Positions 42,759 to 52,671 are shown, numbered from the stretch's first letter. The stretch is 64,000 nucleotides of DNA from Algibacter mikhailovii (GCF_014651495.1 NZ_BMWZ01000001.1:250575-314574); one strand, 5' to 3'. The notes: generated by a model not told the origin, from the letters alone. Translations and numbers: made by a program.

Positions 42759-44054
42759 TTAGCTACCTAACAAAAAATGCCTTAAATCATCATAGGTTGA
42801 TATTGTAGTGGCTTCCTTTTCTTTACCCATAACCTCTTGAATTTGTTCTGGTAAAGGTTGTTCTTCCTTAATAACATCTTCAACAACATCCAAGAATTTA
42901 GTAGGGTGTGCGGTCTCTAAAAATACAGTATGCGCATTGTTGTTTTCTTGTAAATACGATTGGCAGCCTAAATAACCTACAGCGCCATGCGGATCAGCAA
43001 CGTAGTTGTAGTTGTTGTAAATTTCGAGCATGGCCTCTCGTGTTTCATCATCTGTAAAACTGTAAGAAGATAAATTCGCTTTGAGAGATTCAAACGTGTT
43101 CTTATAAATCTCTTGAATTCGAATGAAATTGCTAGGAGCACCTACATCCATGGCATTCGAAATCGTCTGAATAGATGGTTTTGGTTCATATAGCTGAGAG
43201 ATTAGGTATCTAGTCACTACATTGTTTACGTTGTTTGAAGCTATAAAATGTTTTATGGGTAGCCCTAATTGTTGCGCCATCATCCCTGCACAAACGTTGC
43301 CAAAATTACCACTAGGGACAGAAAAAACTATATCTTCATACTGTTTATGCAATTGCTTATAAGCAAACATAAAATAAAACAATTGAGGCAACCAGCGAGC
43401 AACATTAATTGAGTTTGCCGAAGTAAGTTGCATATGTGAGGTTAAGGACTCATCAAGAAAGGCTGTTTTAACCATAGCCTGACAATCATCAAAGGTGCCG
43501 TTCACTTCTAGCGCTTTTATGTTTTGCCCTAAGGTCGTTAATTGTTTTTCCTGAATATCACTAACTTTTCCACTTGGATATAGAATAACTACATTTACTC
43601 CTTTTACGCCTAAAAACCCATTGGCTACAGCACCTCCAGTATCACCAGACGTAGCAACTAAAACGGTAACTTCTTCTTCATTATCTATATTAAAATAACC
43701 TAAACATCGTGCCATAAAACGCGCACCAACATCTTTAAATGCCATGGTTGGTCCGTGAAATAATTCTAAAGTAGATATATGCTCGTTAAGCTTAACTACA
43801 GGAAAATCAAAAGACAAAGTTTCCTCAACAATCGTTTTTAAAACATCTTCAGGGATTTCGGGAGCAATAAACTGTTTAATGGCTTCAAAACCAATTTCTG
43901 AATACGACAGGTTATCAATATTATCAAAAAACGATTTTGGTAATGGTGTTATCGTTTCCGGAAAATATAAGCCTTTATCAGGCGCCAAGCCTTTAATAAC
44001 GGCATTTTTGAATGTAGTGTTAGGAGCTTTATGGTTAAGTGAGAAATAATTCAT
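42759..44054 (-). CDS. thrC: Threonine synthase
   Basis: 431 aa. PLP enzyme making threonine from O-phosphohomoserine. LELFHGPTMAFKDVGARFMA carries the Schiff-base lysine, ATSGDTGGAVANGFLG the phosphate loop, and SGNFGNVCAGMMAQQLGLP a second conserved block. N-terminal SLNHKAPNTTFKNAVIKGLAPDKGLYFPE matches the class of long threonine synthases (when split: SLNHKAPN, GLAPDKGLYFPE). Last gene of thrABC, 5 bp after thrB. Confidence 0.96.
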   Translation of the reverse strand: MNYFSLNHKAPNTTFKNAVIKGLAPDKGLYFPETITPLPKSFFDNIDNLSYSEIGFEAIKQFIAPEIPEDVLKTIVEETLSFDFPVVKLNEHISTLELFHGPTMAFKDVGARFMARCLGYFNIDNEEEVTVLVATSGDTGGAVANGFLGVKGVNVVILYPSGKVSDIQEKQLTTLGQNIKALEVNGTFDDCQAMVKTAFLDESLTSHMQLTSANSINVARWLPQLFYFMFAYKQLHKQYEDIVFSVPSGNFGNVCAGMMAQQLGLPIKHFIASNNVNNVVTRYLISQLYEPKPSIQTISNAMDVGAPSNFIRIQEIYKNTFESLKANLSSYSFTDDETREAMLEIYNNYNYVADPHGAVGYLGCQSYLQENNNAHTVFLETAHPTKFLDVVEDVIKEEQPLPEQIQEVMGKEKEATTISTYDDLRHFLLGS

Positions 44055-44059
44055 TGTTA

Positions 44060-44983
44060 TTACTTTAGTATTTTAACACCTTCGGTATTTATTTTAGAAA
44101 CATGGATATCAAAATCTATATCTGTCTTAGAATATACATTTTGCATCGCTACTTTAATATTGTCTGCGGTACTTTGTCCTTTACTTAATGAAAAAATTGA
44201 AGGACCGGAGCCTGAAATACCTACGCCCAAAGCACCAGCTGTTAAAGCAGCTTCTTTGACAGCATTAAATTCAGGAATTAATTGACTTCTATAAGGTTCA
44301 ATAACCACATCATTTAAAGAATCACTGATGAGCTCATAATCATTTGTGTGTAAACCATGAACTAAACTTCCCAAATTAGCCCACTGTTCAATAGCTTGAC
44401 TCAGCGGTATATTGGAGGGTAGTATGGCTCTGGATTCTGAAGTCTTAATTTCTATTTGAGGATGAATTATTGTGGCGTATAAATCTTCTGGCGATGGAAT
44501 ATTAAGAATCTTAAGTGGAGCTACACTTTTTACTAATGTAAATCCACCAAACAGGGCAGGAGCCAAATTATCGGCATGTTCGCATTTACTAGCTAAAGCT
44601 TCCCCTTTAATAGCAAATTCTGTAAGCTGCGTCTTATTAAACGGACGCCCAATAAGTTCATTCATTCCAAAAACACTACCAACAGCACTGGCAGCACTAC
44701 TGCCAATACCACTACCTGGTTTAATATTCTTGTAGATTTCAATTTCAAAACCAAAATCAACATCTATGGCCTCATACATCGCTAGCGCCGAAACACCGGC
44801 AACATTTAATGCTGCTTTATAAGGCAAATCGAAACCTTCAATATGAGAGATAAAGATGCCTTTTTGTTCAATTTTACGAATGACCATCTCATCTCCAACG
44901 CTATCTAGACAAAAGCCTAATACATCGAAACCACAAGCCACATTGGCTACAGTAGCGGGAGAAAATATTTTTATTTCGTTCAT
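44060..44983 (-). CDS. thrB: Homoserine kinase
   Basis: 307 aa from MNEIKIFSPATVANVACGFD; the longer frame to 45046 adds residues without similarity. GHMP kinase: the ATP loop is KPGSGIGSSAASAVGS, and GISGSGPSIFSLSKG is the third GHMP motif. It phosphorylates homoserine for ThrC. 90 bp separate it from thrA, the longest gap in the operon. Confidence 0.96.
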   Translation of the reverse strand: MNEIKIFSPATVANVACGFDVLGFCLDSVGDEMVIRKIEQKGIFISHIEGFDLPYKAALNVAGVSALAMYEAIDVDFGFEIEIYKNIKPGSGIGSSAASAVGSVFGMNELIGRPFNKTQLTEFAIKGEALASKCEHADNLAPALFGGFTLVKSVAPLKILNIPSPEDLYATIIHPQIEIKTSESRAILPSNIPLSQAIEQWANLGSLVHGLHTNDYELISDSLNDVVIEPYRSQLIPEFNAVKEAALTAGALGVGISGSGPSIFSLSKGQSTADNIKVAMQNVYSKTDIDFDIHVSKINTEGVKILK

Positions 44984-45073
44984 TTTATCTATTAAATAGT
45001 TCTCGACTGCACTCGAACAGAAGCTTGAACTTTTTTTATGTAACATGATTAATACCCGTTTTTGTCCAACGTC

Positions 45074-47518
45074 CTAGTCGTTACCTAATCTTATAATATC
45101 TGCAAACAATCCGGATGCTGTTACATCAGCACCAGCACCAGCACCTTTTATGATCATAGGATTTGTTGGGTAGCGCTCTGTATAAAACATCACAATATTA
45201 TCACTACCTTCTAAATTATAGAAAGGATGTCCTTCTGGAATTTCTTGTAACCCTACACTTGCTTTTCCATTGTCAAATTTGGCAACGTACTTAAGTTGAC
45301 TATTATTTGCTTTTGCAGAGGCGTACAAGGCTTGATAGTGGGCTTCATCTTGAATTAATGTTTCATAAAAATCATCAACAGAACCGCTTTTTTGTCCGGA
45401 TTCAGATAAGAATGAACTATTCTCAATATCTTCTAAATTCATCTCAACACCACTTTCTCTTGCAAGAATTAAAATCTTACGTGCAACATCAACACCACTT
45501 AAATCAATTCTCGGGTCCGGTTCTGTATAGCCTTCAGCTCCAGCTTGTTTCACAATGTCATAGAATTTTGTTGAGTCATTGAAATTATTGAATACAAAAT
45601 TTAAACTTCCGGATAAAACCGCCTGAATAGAATTAACTTTATCACCAGAGGCGACTAAATTATTCAAGGTATCAATAATAGGTAAACCTGCGCCAACATT
45701 TGTTTCAAATAAGAATGGCGCATTGTATTTTAGTGATAAGCGTTTTAGTAATTTGTAGTTTTCAAAATCACTAGAACATGCTATTTTATTACAAGCCACA
45801 ACGGCTATACTTTCTCTTAGATATTGAGCGTATAATTCTGAAATTTCCTTATTAGCTGTAACGTCTACAAAAATACTGTTTCGCAGGTTTAGGGCCTTAA
45901 CGTTTTGGAAAAAGCCTTGTAAACTAGCTTCTTGACTATCAGCTAAATCTGCTTTCCAATTTTTTAAATCCAAGCCGTGCTCATCAAATATCATTCGTCT
46001 TGAATTTGATAATCCAACAATACGCAATTTGATTTTTAAATTGTCTTTAAGGTACTTTTTCTGTTGTTTTATTTGTTCTACTAAACGTTCACCCACATTC
46101 CCAACGCCAGTAATAAATACATTAATTTGTTTGTTTTGAGCTTCAAAAAACTGCTCATGTAAGGTGTTTAATGCTTTTTTTACATCCTTTTCACCGATAA
46201 CTGCGGTGATGTTTTTTTCTGATGCGCCTTGTGCAATAGCTCTTATGTTAATATTGTTTTTACCAAGGCTACTAAACATTTTGCCACTAATGCCTTGGTG
46301 GTTTTTCATATTATCACCCACTAAAGCAATAATTGACAAACCAGTTTCTATAATTATGGGATCAATTTTATTAAGCTCAATTTCATTTTCAAACACAGCA
46401 TCTATTGCTACTTTAGCGGCTTCGGCATCTTGCGCTTCAATAGCTAGGCAAATTGAATGTTCTGAAGACGCTTGAGTGATCATTATAATATTAATCTTTT
46501 CTTGAGATAATGTTTCAAACAAACGTTTTGAAAAGCCCGGAATCCCTACCATTCCACTACCTTCAAGAGTTAACAGCGCTATGTTACTAATATTACTAAT
46601 ACCTTTTACGGGCGCAGTAGAATTAGTTTCATCATTTGAAATAATAGTCCCTACAGCCTCAGGTTCAAGCGTGTTTTTTATATGAATCGGAATGTTTAAA
46701 CTCAATACCGGTTGCACGGTAGGTGGATACAATACCTTAGCTCCAAAATGCGAAAGCTCCATGGCTTCTTGATAAGAAATTTTATCAATAGGGTAAGCTT
46801 GTTTTACCAATTTTGGGTTGGTAGTAAACATGCCGCTAACATCGGTCCAAATTTCTAGCTGATCAACATCTAATGCTGCAGCTACAATAGCAGCAGTAAA
46901 ATCAGATCCTCCACGACCAAGCGTAGTAATTTCACCAATTTTAGATTTTGAAATAAACCCAGGAAGAATAGTTATATCTTCTTGAACGGTTTTAAAATAA
47001 TCCTTAATATTTTCATTGGTAATGCTATAGTCAACTTCTGCTTTTGAAAAATTTGAATTGGTAATAATTAATTCCTGTGAGTTCTTTCTATTTGCAGATA
47101 GACCTCTATTTTTCATAGTTTCAGCAATAATGAAAGATGAAAGCAATTCACCATAACTCACTAATTTATCTGAAGTTTTAGGAGATAATTCATTAATTAA
47201 ATAGATGCCCTCCAATAAACTTTTTAACCCTCTTAGTCGTTCTTCTACGTAGCCTAAAATAGTTTTACTATCGCTAGGATTTAGTTCTTTTATGAGATCA
47301 AAGTGCTTCGAAACAATATCTTCATAAGTTTCTAAAAAGTTATGATCTTTATTTAAAGCTTGATTTCCGGCTAAAAGTAATTTATCGGTAATGCCTCCAA
47401 CTGCAGAAACCACACAAACTACGGTATCACTTTTTCCGTAGTTTTCTAAAATATTAATGACGTTATTTATGTTTTTTGAAGAACCTACTGATGTTCCACC
47501 AAATTTTAAAACCTTCAT
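45074..47518 (-). CDS. thrA: Bifunctional aspartokinase / homoserine dehydrogenase
   Basis: 814 aa, the size of E. coli ThrA. Aspartokinase: KVLKFGGTSVGSSKNI at the start, TLGRGGSDFTAAIVAAALD. ACT regulatory modules lie near 315-455 (ALLTLEGSGMVGIPGF, IALVGDNMKNHQGISGKMF). Homoserine dehydrogenase starts at VFITGVGNVGERLVEQIKQ near 465, with TNVGAGLPIIDTLNNLV and GAEGYTEPDPRIDLSGVDVARK in the catalytic part. It makes aspartyl phosphate and reduces the semialdehyde to homoserine, feeding threonine and methionine. A threonine-rich leader ORF and a promoter precede it. Confidence 0.97.
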   Translation of the reverse strand: MKVLKFGGTSVGSSKNINNVINILENYGKSDTVVCVVSAVGGITDKLLLAGNQALNKDHNFLETYEDIVSKHFDLIKELNPSDSKTILGYVEERLRGLKSLLEGIYLINELSPKTSDKLVSYGELLSSFIIAETMKNRGLSANRKNSQELIITNSNFSKAEVDYSITNENIKDYFKTVQEDITILPGFISKSKIGEITTLGRGGSDFTAAIVAAALDVDQLEIWTDVSGMFTTNPKLVKQAYPIDKISYQEAMELSHFGAKVLYPPTVQPVLSLNIPIHIKNTLEPEAVGTIISNDETNSTAPVKGISNISNIALLTLEGSGMVGIPGFSKRLFETLSQEKINIIMITQASSEHSICLAIEAQDAEAAKVAIDAVFENEIELNKIDPIIIETGLSIIALVGDNMKNHQGISGKMFSSLGKNNINIRAIAQGASEKNITAVIGEKDVKKALNTLHEQFFEAQNKQINVFITGVGNVGERLVEQIKQQKKYLKDNLKIKLRIVGLSNSRRMIFDEHGLDLKNWKADLADSQEASLQGFFQNVKALNLRNSIFVDVTANKEISELYAQYLRESIAVVACNKIACSSDFENYKLLKRLSLKYNAPFLFETNVGAGLPIIDTLNNLVASGDKVNSIQAVLSGSLNFVFNNFNDSTKFYDIVKQAGAEGYTEPDPRIDLSGVDVARKILILARESGVEMNLEDIENSSFLSESGQKSGSVDDFYETLIQDEAHYQALYASAKANNSQLKYVAKFDNGKASVGLQEIPEGHPFYNLEGSDNIVMFYTERYPTNPMIIKGAGAGADVTASGLFADIIRLGND

Positions 47519-47559
47519 GTTTTAATGTCTTGAATAATTAAAAATAATACTTGAAATAC

Positions 47560-47578
47560 TGTGATTACAAAAATCACA
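47560..47578 (-). terminator. Small hairpin between the thr leader ORF and thrA (possible attenuator part)
   Basis: TGTGATT / AATCACA with a 5-nt loop on the minus strand. The downstream U-tract is weak (GUAUUUCAAG), so it may be an alternative RNA structure rather than a full terminator. Confidence 0.35.
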
Positions 47579-47601
47579 TAAATAGCCTGAAGAATATATA
47601 A

Positions 47602-47709
47602 CTAGCAACCCCAAAGGGTCGTGAAATTTGTAGTTGTACCAATAATAGAAGCTGTCTCTTTAATAAATAAAGAAATAGAAAACTTAATTGTTTGGCTGAA
47701 ATGATTCAT
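47602..47709 (-). CDS. Thr operon leader peptide (35 aa)
   Basis: The ORF starts at ATG 47709 and ends at TAG 47602-47604. The peptide has seven Thr and five Ile in 35 residues; five of the Thr fall in a seven-residue window (TTTNFTT, residues 25-31), directly after ASIIG. It lies 83 bp upstream of the thrA start and only about 20 nt downstream of a TAnnTTTG element. This is the arrangement of translational attenuation leaders such as E. coli thrL, where stalled ribosomes at Thr and Ile codons allow transcription. Not seen by length-filtered gene finders. Whether a true terminator/antiterminator pair exists is not settled from sequence alone. Confidence 0.72.
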   Translation of the reverse strand: MNHFSQTIKFSISLFIKETASIIGTTTNFTTLWGC

Positions 47710-47729
47710 TATCGCTATATAATACACCT

Positions 47730-47737
47730 CAAAAGTA
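47730..47737 (-). promoter_or_regulatory. Bacteroidetes -7 element for the thr operon
   Basis: TACTTTTG on the minus strand; transcription would start about 47724, some 15 nt before the leader-peptide ATG. Confidence 0.6.
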
Positions 47738-47862
47738 TTACATTTAACTCTATAAAAAAACTAATTCATTTTTTTTACGGTATTCTTATATTGATTGGTA
47801 TTTCATAGAAAATAAATGAGAAACTATAATAAGAACTGAAAAATCAATAACAAACTAGAATA

Positions 47863-49413
47863 ATGAAAATATTCTCTAAAGAGCAAATATATAGCGGGGA
47901 CAAAATTACAACAGAACGACAAAATATTTCATCTACTGATTTAATGGAGCGTGCTGGGGTTAAAATTTTTAATTGGATACATGCTCGAATGCAAGGCGCT
48001 CAAGTACCTATTCATATTTTTTGCGGCATTGGAAATAATGGAGGAGATGGGCTGGTATTAACACGGCATTTAATTACTCACGGCTATAACGTTCATACGT
48101 ATATTATTAATTGCAGTGACAAGCGTTCTAAAGATTTTTTAATCAATTATGATCGTGTTAAGCAAGTAACAAAAACATGGCCTACGCTTTTGAATTGCAG
48201 TGATGATTTTCCAGAAATAGGTTTAGAAGATATTATTGTTGATGCCGTTTTTGGTATCGGTTTAAATAGGCCTATTGATGAATGGTTAAAAAATTTATTT
48301 AAACATTTTAGGTCCAGCAAAGCATTTACTTTATCCATTGATATACCTTCAGGACTTTATACAGATAGGCCTATTGTTGATGAAGATGCCGCTGTTTGGG
48401 CTGATTTTACTTTAAGTTTTGCATCGCCGAAACTCGTTTTCTTTTTACCGGAAACAGCACAATATACTCAAGAATGGATGGTTTTGGATATTGGATTAGA
48501 CTCTGATTTTTTATCAACCACACAAACTATTGCAGAGCTGATTGGTAAATTTGAAATACTACCCAATTATATACCAAGACATAAATTTTCACACAAAGGC
48601 AATCACGGACTTGCCTTAATAGTAGGAGGGCGGTATGGAATGATTGGCGCGGTAACTTTAGCTTGTAAAGCAGCTTTAGCTGCTGGTTCAGGTTTAGTTT
48701 CAGCTTATGTACCCAAGTGTGGTTATGTACCTTTACAGACCTCATTTCCTGAAGGGATGGTTCTTACTTGTGATGATGAACAAATGATAACCTCCATAAG
48801 TTTTCAAACGCAACCATCCGTTGTTGGTATAGGCATTGGCATTGGTACTCATGCTAAAACGGTTAGCGCTTTTAGAGCGTTTTTAGAACAAAATAAATCA
48901 CCACTTGTTGTTGATGCTGATGGTATTAATATGCTATCCAAAAACAAGGATTTGTTAAAATTACTACCAACCCAAACTGTTTTAACGCCACATCCTAAAG
49001 AACTTGAACGCTTAATTGGTGTCTGGAAAAATGATTTTGATAAGCTTGAAAAAGTGAAAGCTCTGTCAAAAGAACATAACGTTATTGTGGTTATTAAAGG
49101 CGCTAATTCCATAACAGTTTTTGATGGTAAGCTTTACATAAATACAACAGGTAATCCTGGCTTAGCCACTGCTGGTTCTGGTGATGTACTAACGGGAATA
49201 ATTACAGGGTTAATAGCTCAAGGCTACAATGCACTTGTTGCCGCCATATTTGGAGTGTATTTACATGGGTTATCTGCAGACATTGCAGCGTTTAAGCACG
49301 GGTATGAGAGTCTGATAGCTAGCCATGTCATTGACCACTTAGGGCCTGCGTTTTTGAGTTTACTTAAAAAAACCAAAGAGACTGAAGAATCCAGTCAAAG
49401 TAAAGAAAAATAA
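47863..49413 (+). CDS. nnr: Bifunctional NAD(P)H-hydrate epimerase / ADP-dependent dehydratase
   Basis: 516 aa. It repairs hydrated NAD(P)H. The N-terminal YjeF_N epimerase (1-215) has FCGIGNNGGDGLVLTRHL and VDAVFGIGLNRPI; the C-terminal dehydratase (about 230-500) has HKGNHGLALIVGGRYGMIGA, LTPHPKELERLI and the nucleotide-binding NTTGNPGLATAGSGDVLTG. A short charged tail ends the protein. Divergent from the thr operon, followed by a terminator. Confidence 0.95.
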   Translation: MKIFSKEQIYSGDKITTERQNISSTDLMERAGVKIFNWIHARMQGAQVPIHIFCGIGNNGGDGLVLTRHLITHGYNVHTYIINCSDKRSKDFLINYDRVKQVTKTWPTLLNCSDDFPEIGLEDIIVDAVFGIGLNRPIDEWLKNLFKHFRSSKAFTLSIDIPSGLYTDRPIVDEDAAVWADFTLSFASPKLVFFLPETAQYTQEWMVLDIGLDSDFLSTTQTIAELIGKFEILPNYIPRHKFSHKGNHGLALIVGGRYGMIGAVTLACKAALAAGSGLVSAYVPKCGYVPLQTSFPEGMVLTCDDEQMITSISFQTQPSVVGIGIGIGTHAKTVSAFRAFLEQNKSPLVVDADGINMLSKNKDLLKLLPTQTVLTPHPKELERLIGVWKNDFDKLEKVKALSKEHNVIVVIKGANSITVFDGKLYINTTGNPGLATAGSGDVLTGIITGLIAQGYNALVAAIFGVYLHGLSADIAAFKHGYESLIASHVIDHLGPAFLSLLKKTKETEESSQSKEK

Positions 49414-49442
49414 AAAAGCCCCATTTAGGGACTTTTTTATTT
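49412..49442 (+). terminator. Intrinsic terminator after nnr
   Basis: AAAAAAGcCCC / GGGaCTTTTTT around ATTTA with one mismatch and a T-run; it begins inside the stop codon. Confidence 0.8.
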
Positions 49443-49458
49443 TTATATCCTAAGTATT

Positions 49459-50832
49459 CTAGATACTTAATTCATTAAATAAATGCACCAACTCTGGACT
49501 TGAGGGTCTCGGTGCATTTGAATCCATAATATTGCCATCAGAATCAATTAAAATGAATCGAGGTATACCATTTATTTGATAATCTTTTACAAACGAAGAG
49601 TTCCAATCATTATCTGCAAATAATTGTACACCACCAAGAACTTCATTAACAACCATAGATTCCCATTTGTCATGATCAGCGGCTTTATCTATAGAGATAC
49701 TTACAAATTCAATATTTTTGCCATGATATTGTTCTTCAATGGCTTTTAGAGAAGGTATTTCTGCTCTACAAGGTCCGCACCAAGTAGCCCAAACATCAAT
49801 ATATACGTATTTTCCTTTTAGATCATCAAGAGATGTTGTTCCGCCTTTAATGTTTTCATAATCTACGAATTTAGGAGAAGGCCTTCCTTTAGCTACGGCC
49901 GTTAGTTTCGTGTATTTTTCTGTAACAATTTCATTGTTAGCTTCATCAGTAGAACTAGCCAAGAAAGCATTATAAAAGGCGTCGATGTCCTTAGAATAGC
50001 TCATATTAAAATTCGCGAAATTAAATAATAAACCGTTTTTTATAACTTCATTATCCAGCGTGCTTACTGATTTAACAAAGGCCAAGTCTTTCTCTATAGC
50101 TTCATTTTTAGTTAATTCAATAGATTGCTTTGTGAAATAATCTGAAACAATACGCTTGTAGTTACTTGAAAATTTGTAATCTTCTTCATTTGAATAATCA
50201 AAATCGTTTATTTCATTTAAAAAGTCATCAGAAACCGAAAATGCTTCATTACGAGTAAAATATTTATGAGCTTCTTCGTAGTCAATCAATCGGGTTAGAT
50301 AAAAATAGTGGAGGTCTCTCTTTTCCTTTACAATATAGTCATCTGAAAGCCCTTTTGTGTTTTCTAATAAATCTATATTCGTTTTTTTTAAGTCATTGAT
50401 TTTTGCCTTGAAATCACCCTCATTTAGAGTATAGATATCAGCGCTATTCCCGAATGCATCCTGTTCATTTTTTCGTTTTAATATTAAATAATTACTGACT
50501 TCAGAACCTTTTCCTGATATGACTAGGGAATTACTAAAGTCCTGTGCATCATAAGTAATATCCAATTGGTTGCCTGGTTCTAAATGAATAAAAACAGGAT
50601 TTGTACCATCATATAAAACATAAGTATTAGTATCTATATTTAAGGTATCCTTAAAAGTGCCATCTTTTGAAAAGAGCAAGGGTTTAGTAAAAGATCTATC
50701 CAAGCTATTTATTGTCACCTCTCCAATAGGTTTGTTTGTTATTTTTCCTGCGATAATGGCGTAATCTACTGAGGCTTCTTTTTTACAGGCTATAAATACC
50801 ATAGCCATTAAAATTAATACTACCTTTTTCAT
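49459..50832 (-). CDS. TlpA-like thioredoxin-fold lipoprotein with DUF4369
   Basis: 457 aa. The signal MKKVVLILMAMVFIAC has a lipobox at Cys16. Residues 25-115 match the DUF4369 pattern (IIAGKITNKPIGEVTINSL), residues 120-310 are helical, and the C-terminal 140 residues are a thioredoxin domain with WATWCGPCRAEIPSLK and the cis-Pro in INGIPRFILID. It probably reduces or exchanges disulfides in the periplasm, anchored to a membrane. Monocistronic. Confidence 0.9.
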   Translation of the reverse strand: MKKVVLILMAMVFIACKKEASVDYAIIAGKITNKPIGEVTINSLDRSFTKPLLFSKDGTFKDTLNIDTNTYVLYDGTNPVFIHLEPGNQLDITYDAQDFSNSLVISGKGSEVSNYLILKRKNEQDAFGNSADIYTLNEGDFKAKINDLKKTNIDLLENTKGLSDDYIVKEKRDLHYFYLTRLIDYEEAHKYFTRNEAFSVSDDFLNEINDFDYSNEEDYKFSSNYKRIVSDYFTKQSIELTKNEAIEKDLAFVKSVSTLDNEVIKNGLLFNFANFNMSYSKDIDAFYNAFLASSTDEANNEIVTEKYTKLTAVAKGRPSPKFVDYENIKGGTTSLDDLKGKYVYIDVWATWCGPCRAEIPSLKAIEEQYHGKNIEFVSISIDKAADHDKWESMVVNEVLGGVQLFADNDWNSSFVKDYQINGIPRFILIDSDGNIMDSNAPRPSSPELVHLFNELSI

Positions 50833-50852
50833 TGTTAAAGTTTATGATTTTT

Positions 50853-50860
50853 CAAAAATA
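50853..50860 (-). promoter_or_regulatory. Bacteroidetes -7 element for the TlpA-like gene
   Basis: TATTTTTG on the minus strand, 21 nt before the ATG at 50832. Confidence 0.5.
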
Positions 50861-50947
50861 AGGAATTGGCCTAGCCCTTGAGTTTTTTTTAGAAATTATT
50901 AACTTATACGTTTTTAATAGTCTAAGTAGGTATGTTAGGGTATTATT

Positions 50948-51802
50948 TTAAAGTTTGTATATCAGGCTTTCATACGAAACAATTTCGGGAATAATTTTAA
51001 GTGCAAACAATTCTTTTTGAATATGCATGACAACATCTTCCTTAATGAGCTTCTGAGACCATTCTGTTATAGTTAACCAATCCTGAACATCACTTAATTG
51101 CTGACCGTATTTAGCAGAAATGACTTGATCAATATCTGGTGTATTTTTAAATTGAGCAGTAGTCTTATTTATTATGCTTAAGATAGCTTGTAACTCCTTT
51201 TTACTAGATATTAAAAAATCTTTACGCGCGGCAATAACGAAACAAGGCCATGGGGTAGGGCAATCGGCAATTCTTCTAAAAACACCATCATCAACTAATG
51301 GTTTTGTTGTAAATTTTTCCCAAAGAAAATAATCTGCCTCCCCTTCAGTTAAGCCTTTAATTGCACCATTCAAATCTTTTATAACCTCAAAATCTAAATC
51401 TTTATTAAGATTCCATTTATGCCTTTCTGCATTTATATAGGCCATTAAATGGGAACCTGAACCATATCTACTAATGGCTGCTTTTGCACCTCTAATATCT
51501 TCAATATTCTTATATTTAGATTTTTCAGCGACATGCACACCCCATACCAATGGCGTTTTCACGTAAGTTTGAATAATCGCACTTGGATTTCCAGCAATAA
51601 TGTCTTTTATTATACCCTCAGTTAAAATAATAGCAATATCTATATCTCCAGATCTCAGTGCTTGACACATGGCTCCAGTGCCATCTGCATAATCATGCCA
51701 CCTTAAATTAATATTTTGTTTTTTGTATTCCTCCTTATTAAGTGTAATATGCCAAGGTAAATTAAAATGCTCAGGCACACCACCAACATTCACTGTTTTC
51801 AT
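50948..51802 (-). CDS. Solute-binding-protein fold without signal peptide
   Basis: 284 aa. It starts VNVGGVPEHFNLPWHITLN and has the two-lobed type II binding-protein pattern: GDIDIAIILTEGIIKDI, DIRGAKAAISRYGSGSHLMAY and EADYFLWEKFTTKPLVD. No signal peptide or lipobox and no ABC permease or ATPase nearby, so it is probably cytosolic, like MqnA/MqnD-type enzymes or sensory relatives of the fold. It overlaps the nucleoside phosphorylase stop by four bases (ATGA) and ends the five-gene operon. Function uncertain. Confidence 0.75.
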   Translation of the reverse strand: MKTVNVGGVPEHFNLPWHITLNKEEYKKQNINLRWHDYADGTGAMCQALRSGDIDIAIILTEGIIKDIIAGNPSAIIQTYVKTPLVWGVHVAEKSKYKNIEDIRGAKAAISRYGSGSHLMAYINAERHKWNLNKDLDFEVIKDLNGAIKGLTEGEADYFLWEKFTTKPLVDDGVFRRIADCPTPWPCFVIAARKDFLISSKKELQAILSIINKTTAQFKNTPDIDQVISAKYGQQLSDVQDWLTITEWSQKLIKEDVVMHIQKELFALKIIPEIVSYESLIYKL

Positions 51803-52671
51803 TGTTCTGTAAGCTTTTTTAGCACATATTTAATCAAGTCATCAATAACTTCTGATGGTCTTTTACTAAAAGTTCCACTAGCTCTATTTGCAATAATAGC
51901 ATTTAAAGATAATGCTTCATGGTTTAATAATTTCGCCAATCCATAAATGGCAGAGGTCTCCATTTCAAAATTAGAAATGGTCATCCCCTTATAACTGAAT
52001 GCATCCATTTTGGAATTAAGAAACTCATCTTGTAATGGAAGTCTTAAAACACGCCCTTGGGGACCATAAAATCCACTTGCAGTTGCTGTTAATCCTTTAT
52101 ACGTACATTCACTCTCCAAACGTTTTTCTAAAACCTGACTGCCGCGAATAATTATAGGACGCCCTTTGCTTGGACTCCAGTTGGTTTGTTTGATAAAAGC
52201 ATCTTCAATTTCTTGACTTTTGATACTATTAATATTGTAAGCATGTAGCATGCCATTTAAATCAAGCCCATGTGTACTCAAAACAAAAGTGTCTACTGGA
52301 ATTTCCACTTGTAAGGCACCTGAAGTCCCAATTCTAACAAAATTTAGAATTGTTAATTTGGTCTTGGTTTGTCGGGTTTTAAAATCAATATTAACAAGGG
52401 CATCTAGCTCATTTAATACGATATCAATATTATCTGGGCCAATTCCGGTTGAGATGACTGATAGTCTTTTTCCTTTATACAGGCCGGTTTGAGTTTTAAA
52501 CTCTCGTTTTTGCGTTTCGAATTCAATACTATCAAAGTACTTCGTGACTTTGCTCACCCGATCCTGATCACCAACTAAGATAATAGTATCTGAAATATTT
52601 TCTGGCTTTAGATTTAAATGATAGATGCTTCCATCTGGATTTAAAATCAATTCGGATTCTTTAATTGCCAT
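51799..52671 (-). CDS. Nucleoside phosphorylase (PNP/UDP family)
   Basis: 290 aa. IILVGDQDRVSKVTKYFD is the phosphate-binding start of the family, VISTGIGPDNIDIVLNEL and NFVRIGTSGALQVEIPV follow, and FEMETSAIYGLAKLLNHEAL holds the ribose-binding Met-Glu. It splits a purine or uridine nucleoside with phosphate. It overlaps the DUF1835 gene by 11 nt and the binding-protein gene by 4 nt, in one operon. Confidence 0.9.
   Translation of the reverse strand: MAIKESELILNPDGSIYHLNLKPENISDTIILVGDQDRVSKVTKYFDSIEFETQKREFKTQTGLYKGKRLSVISTGIGPDNIDIVLNELDALVNIDFKTRQTKTKLTILNFVRIGTSGALQVEIPVDTFVLSTHGLDLNGMLHAYNINSIKSQEIEDAFIKQTNWSPSKGRPIIIRGSQVLEKRLESECTYKGLTATASGFYGPQGRVLRLPLQDEFLNSKMDAFSYKGMTISNFEMETSAIYGLAKLLNHEALSLNAIIANRASGTFSKRPSEVIDDLIKYVLKKLTEQ

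Noticed and set aside
45307-46475. Plus-strand ORFs of 91 and 103 codons within thrA
   Set aside because: They are antisense to well-conserved thrA domains and have no start context or recognisable product.
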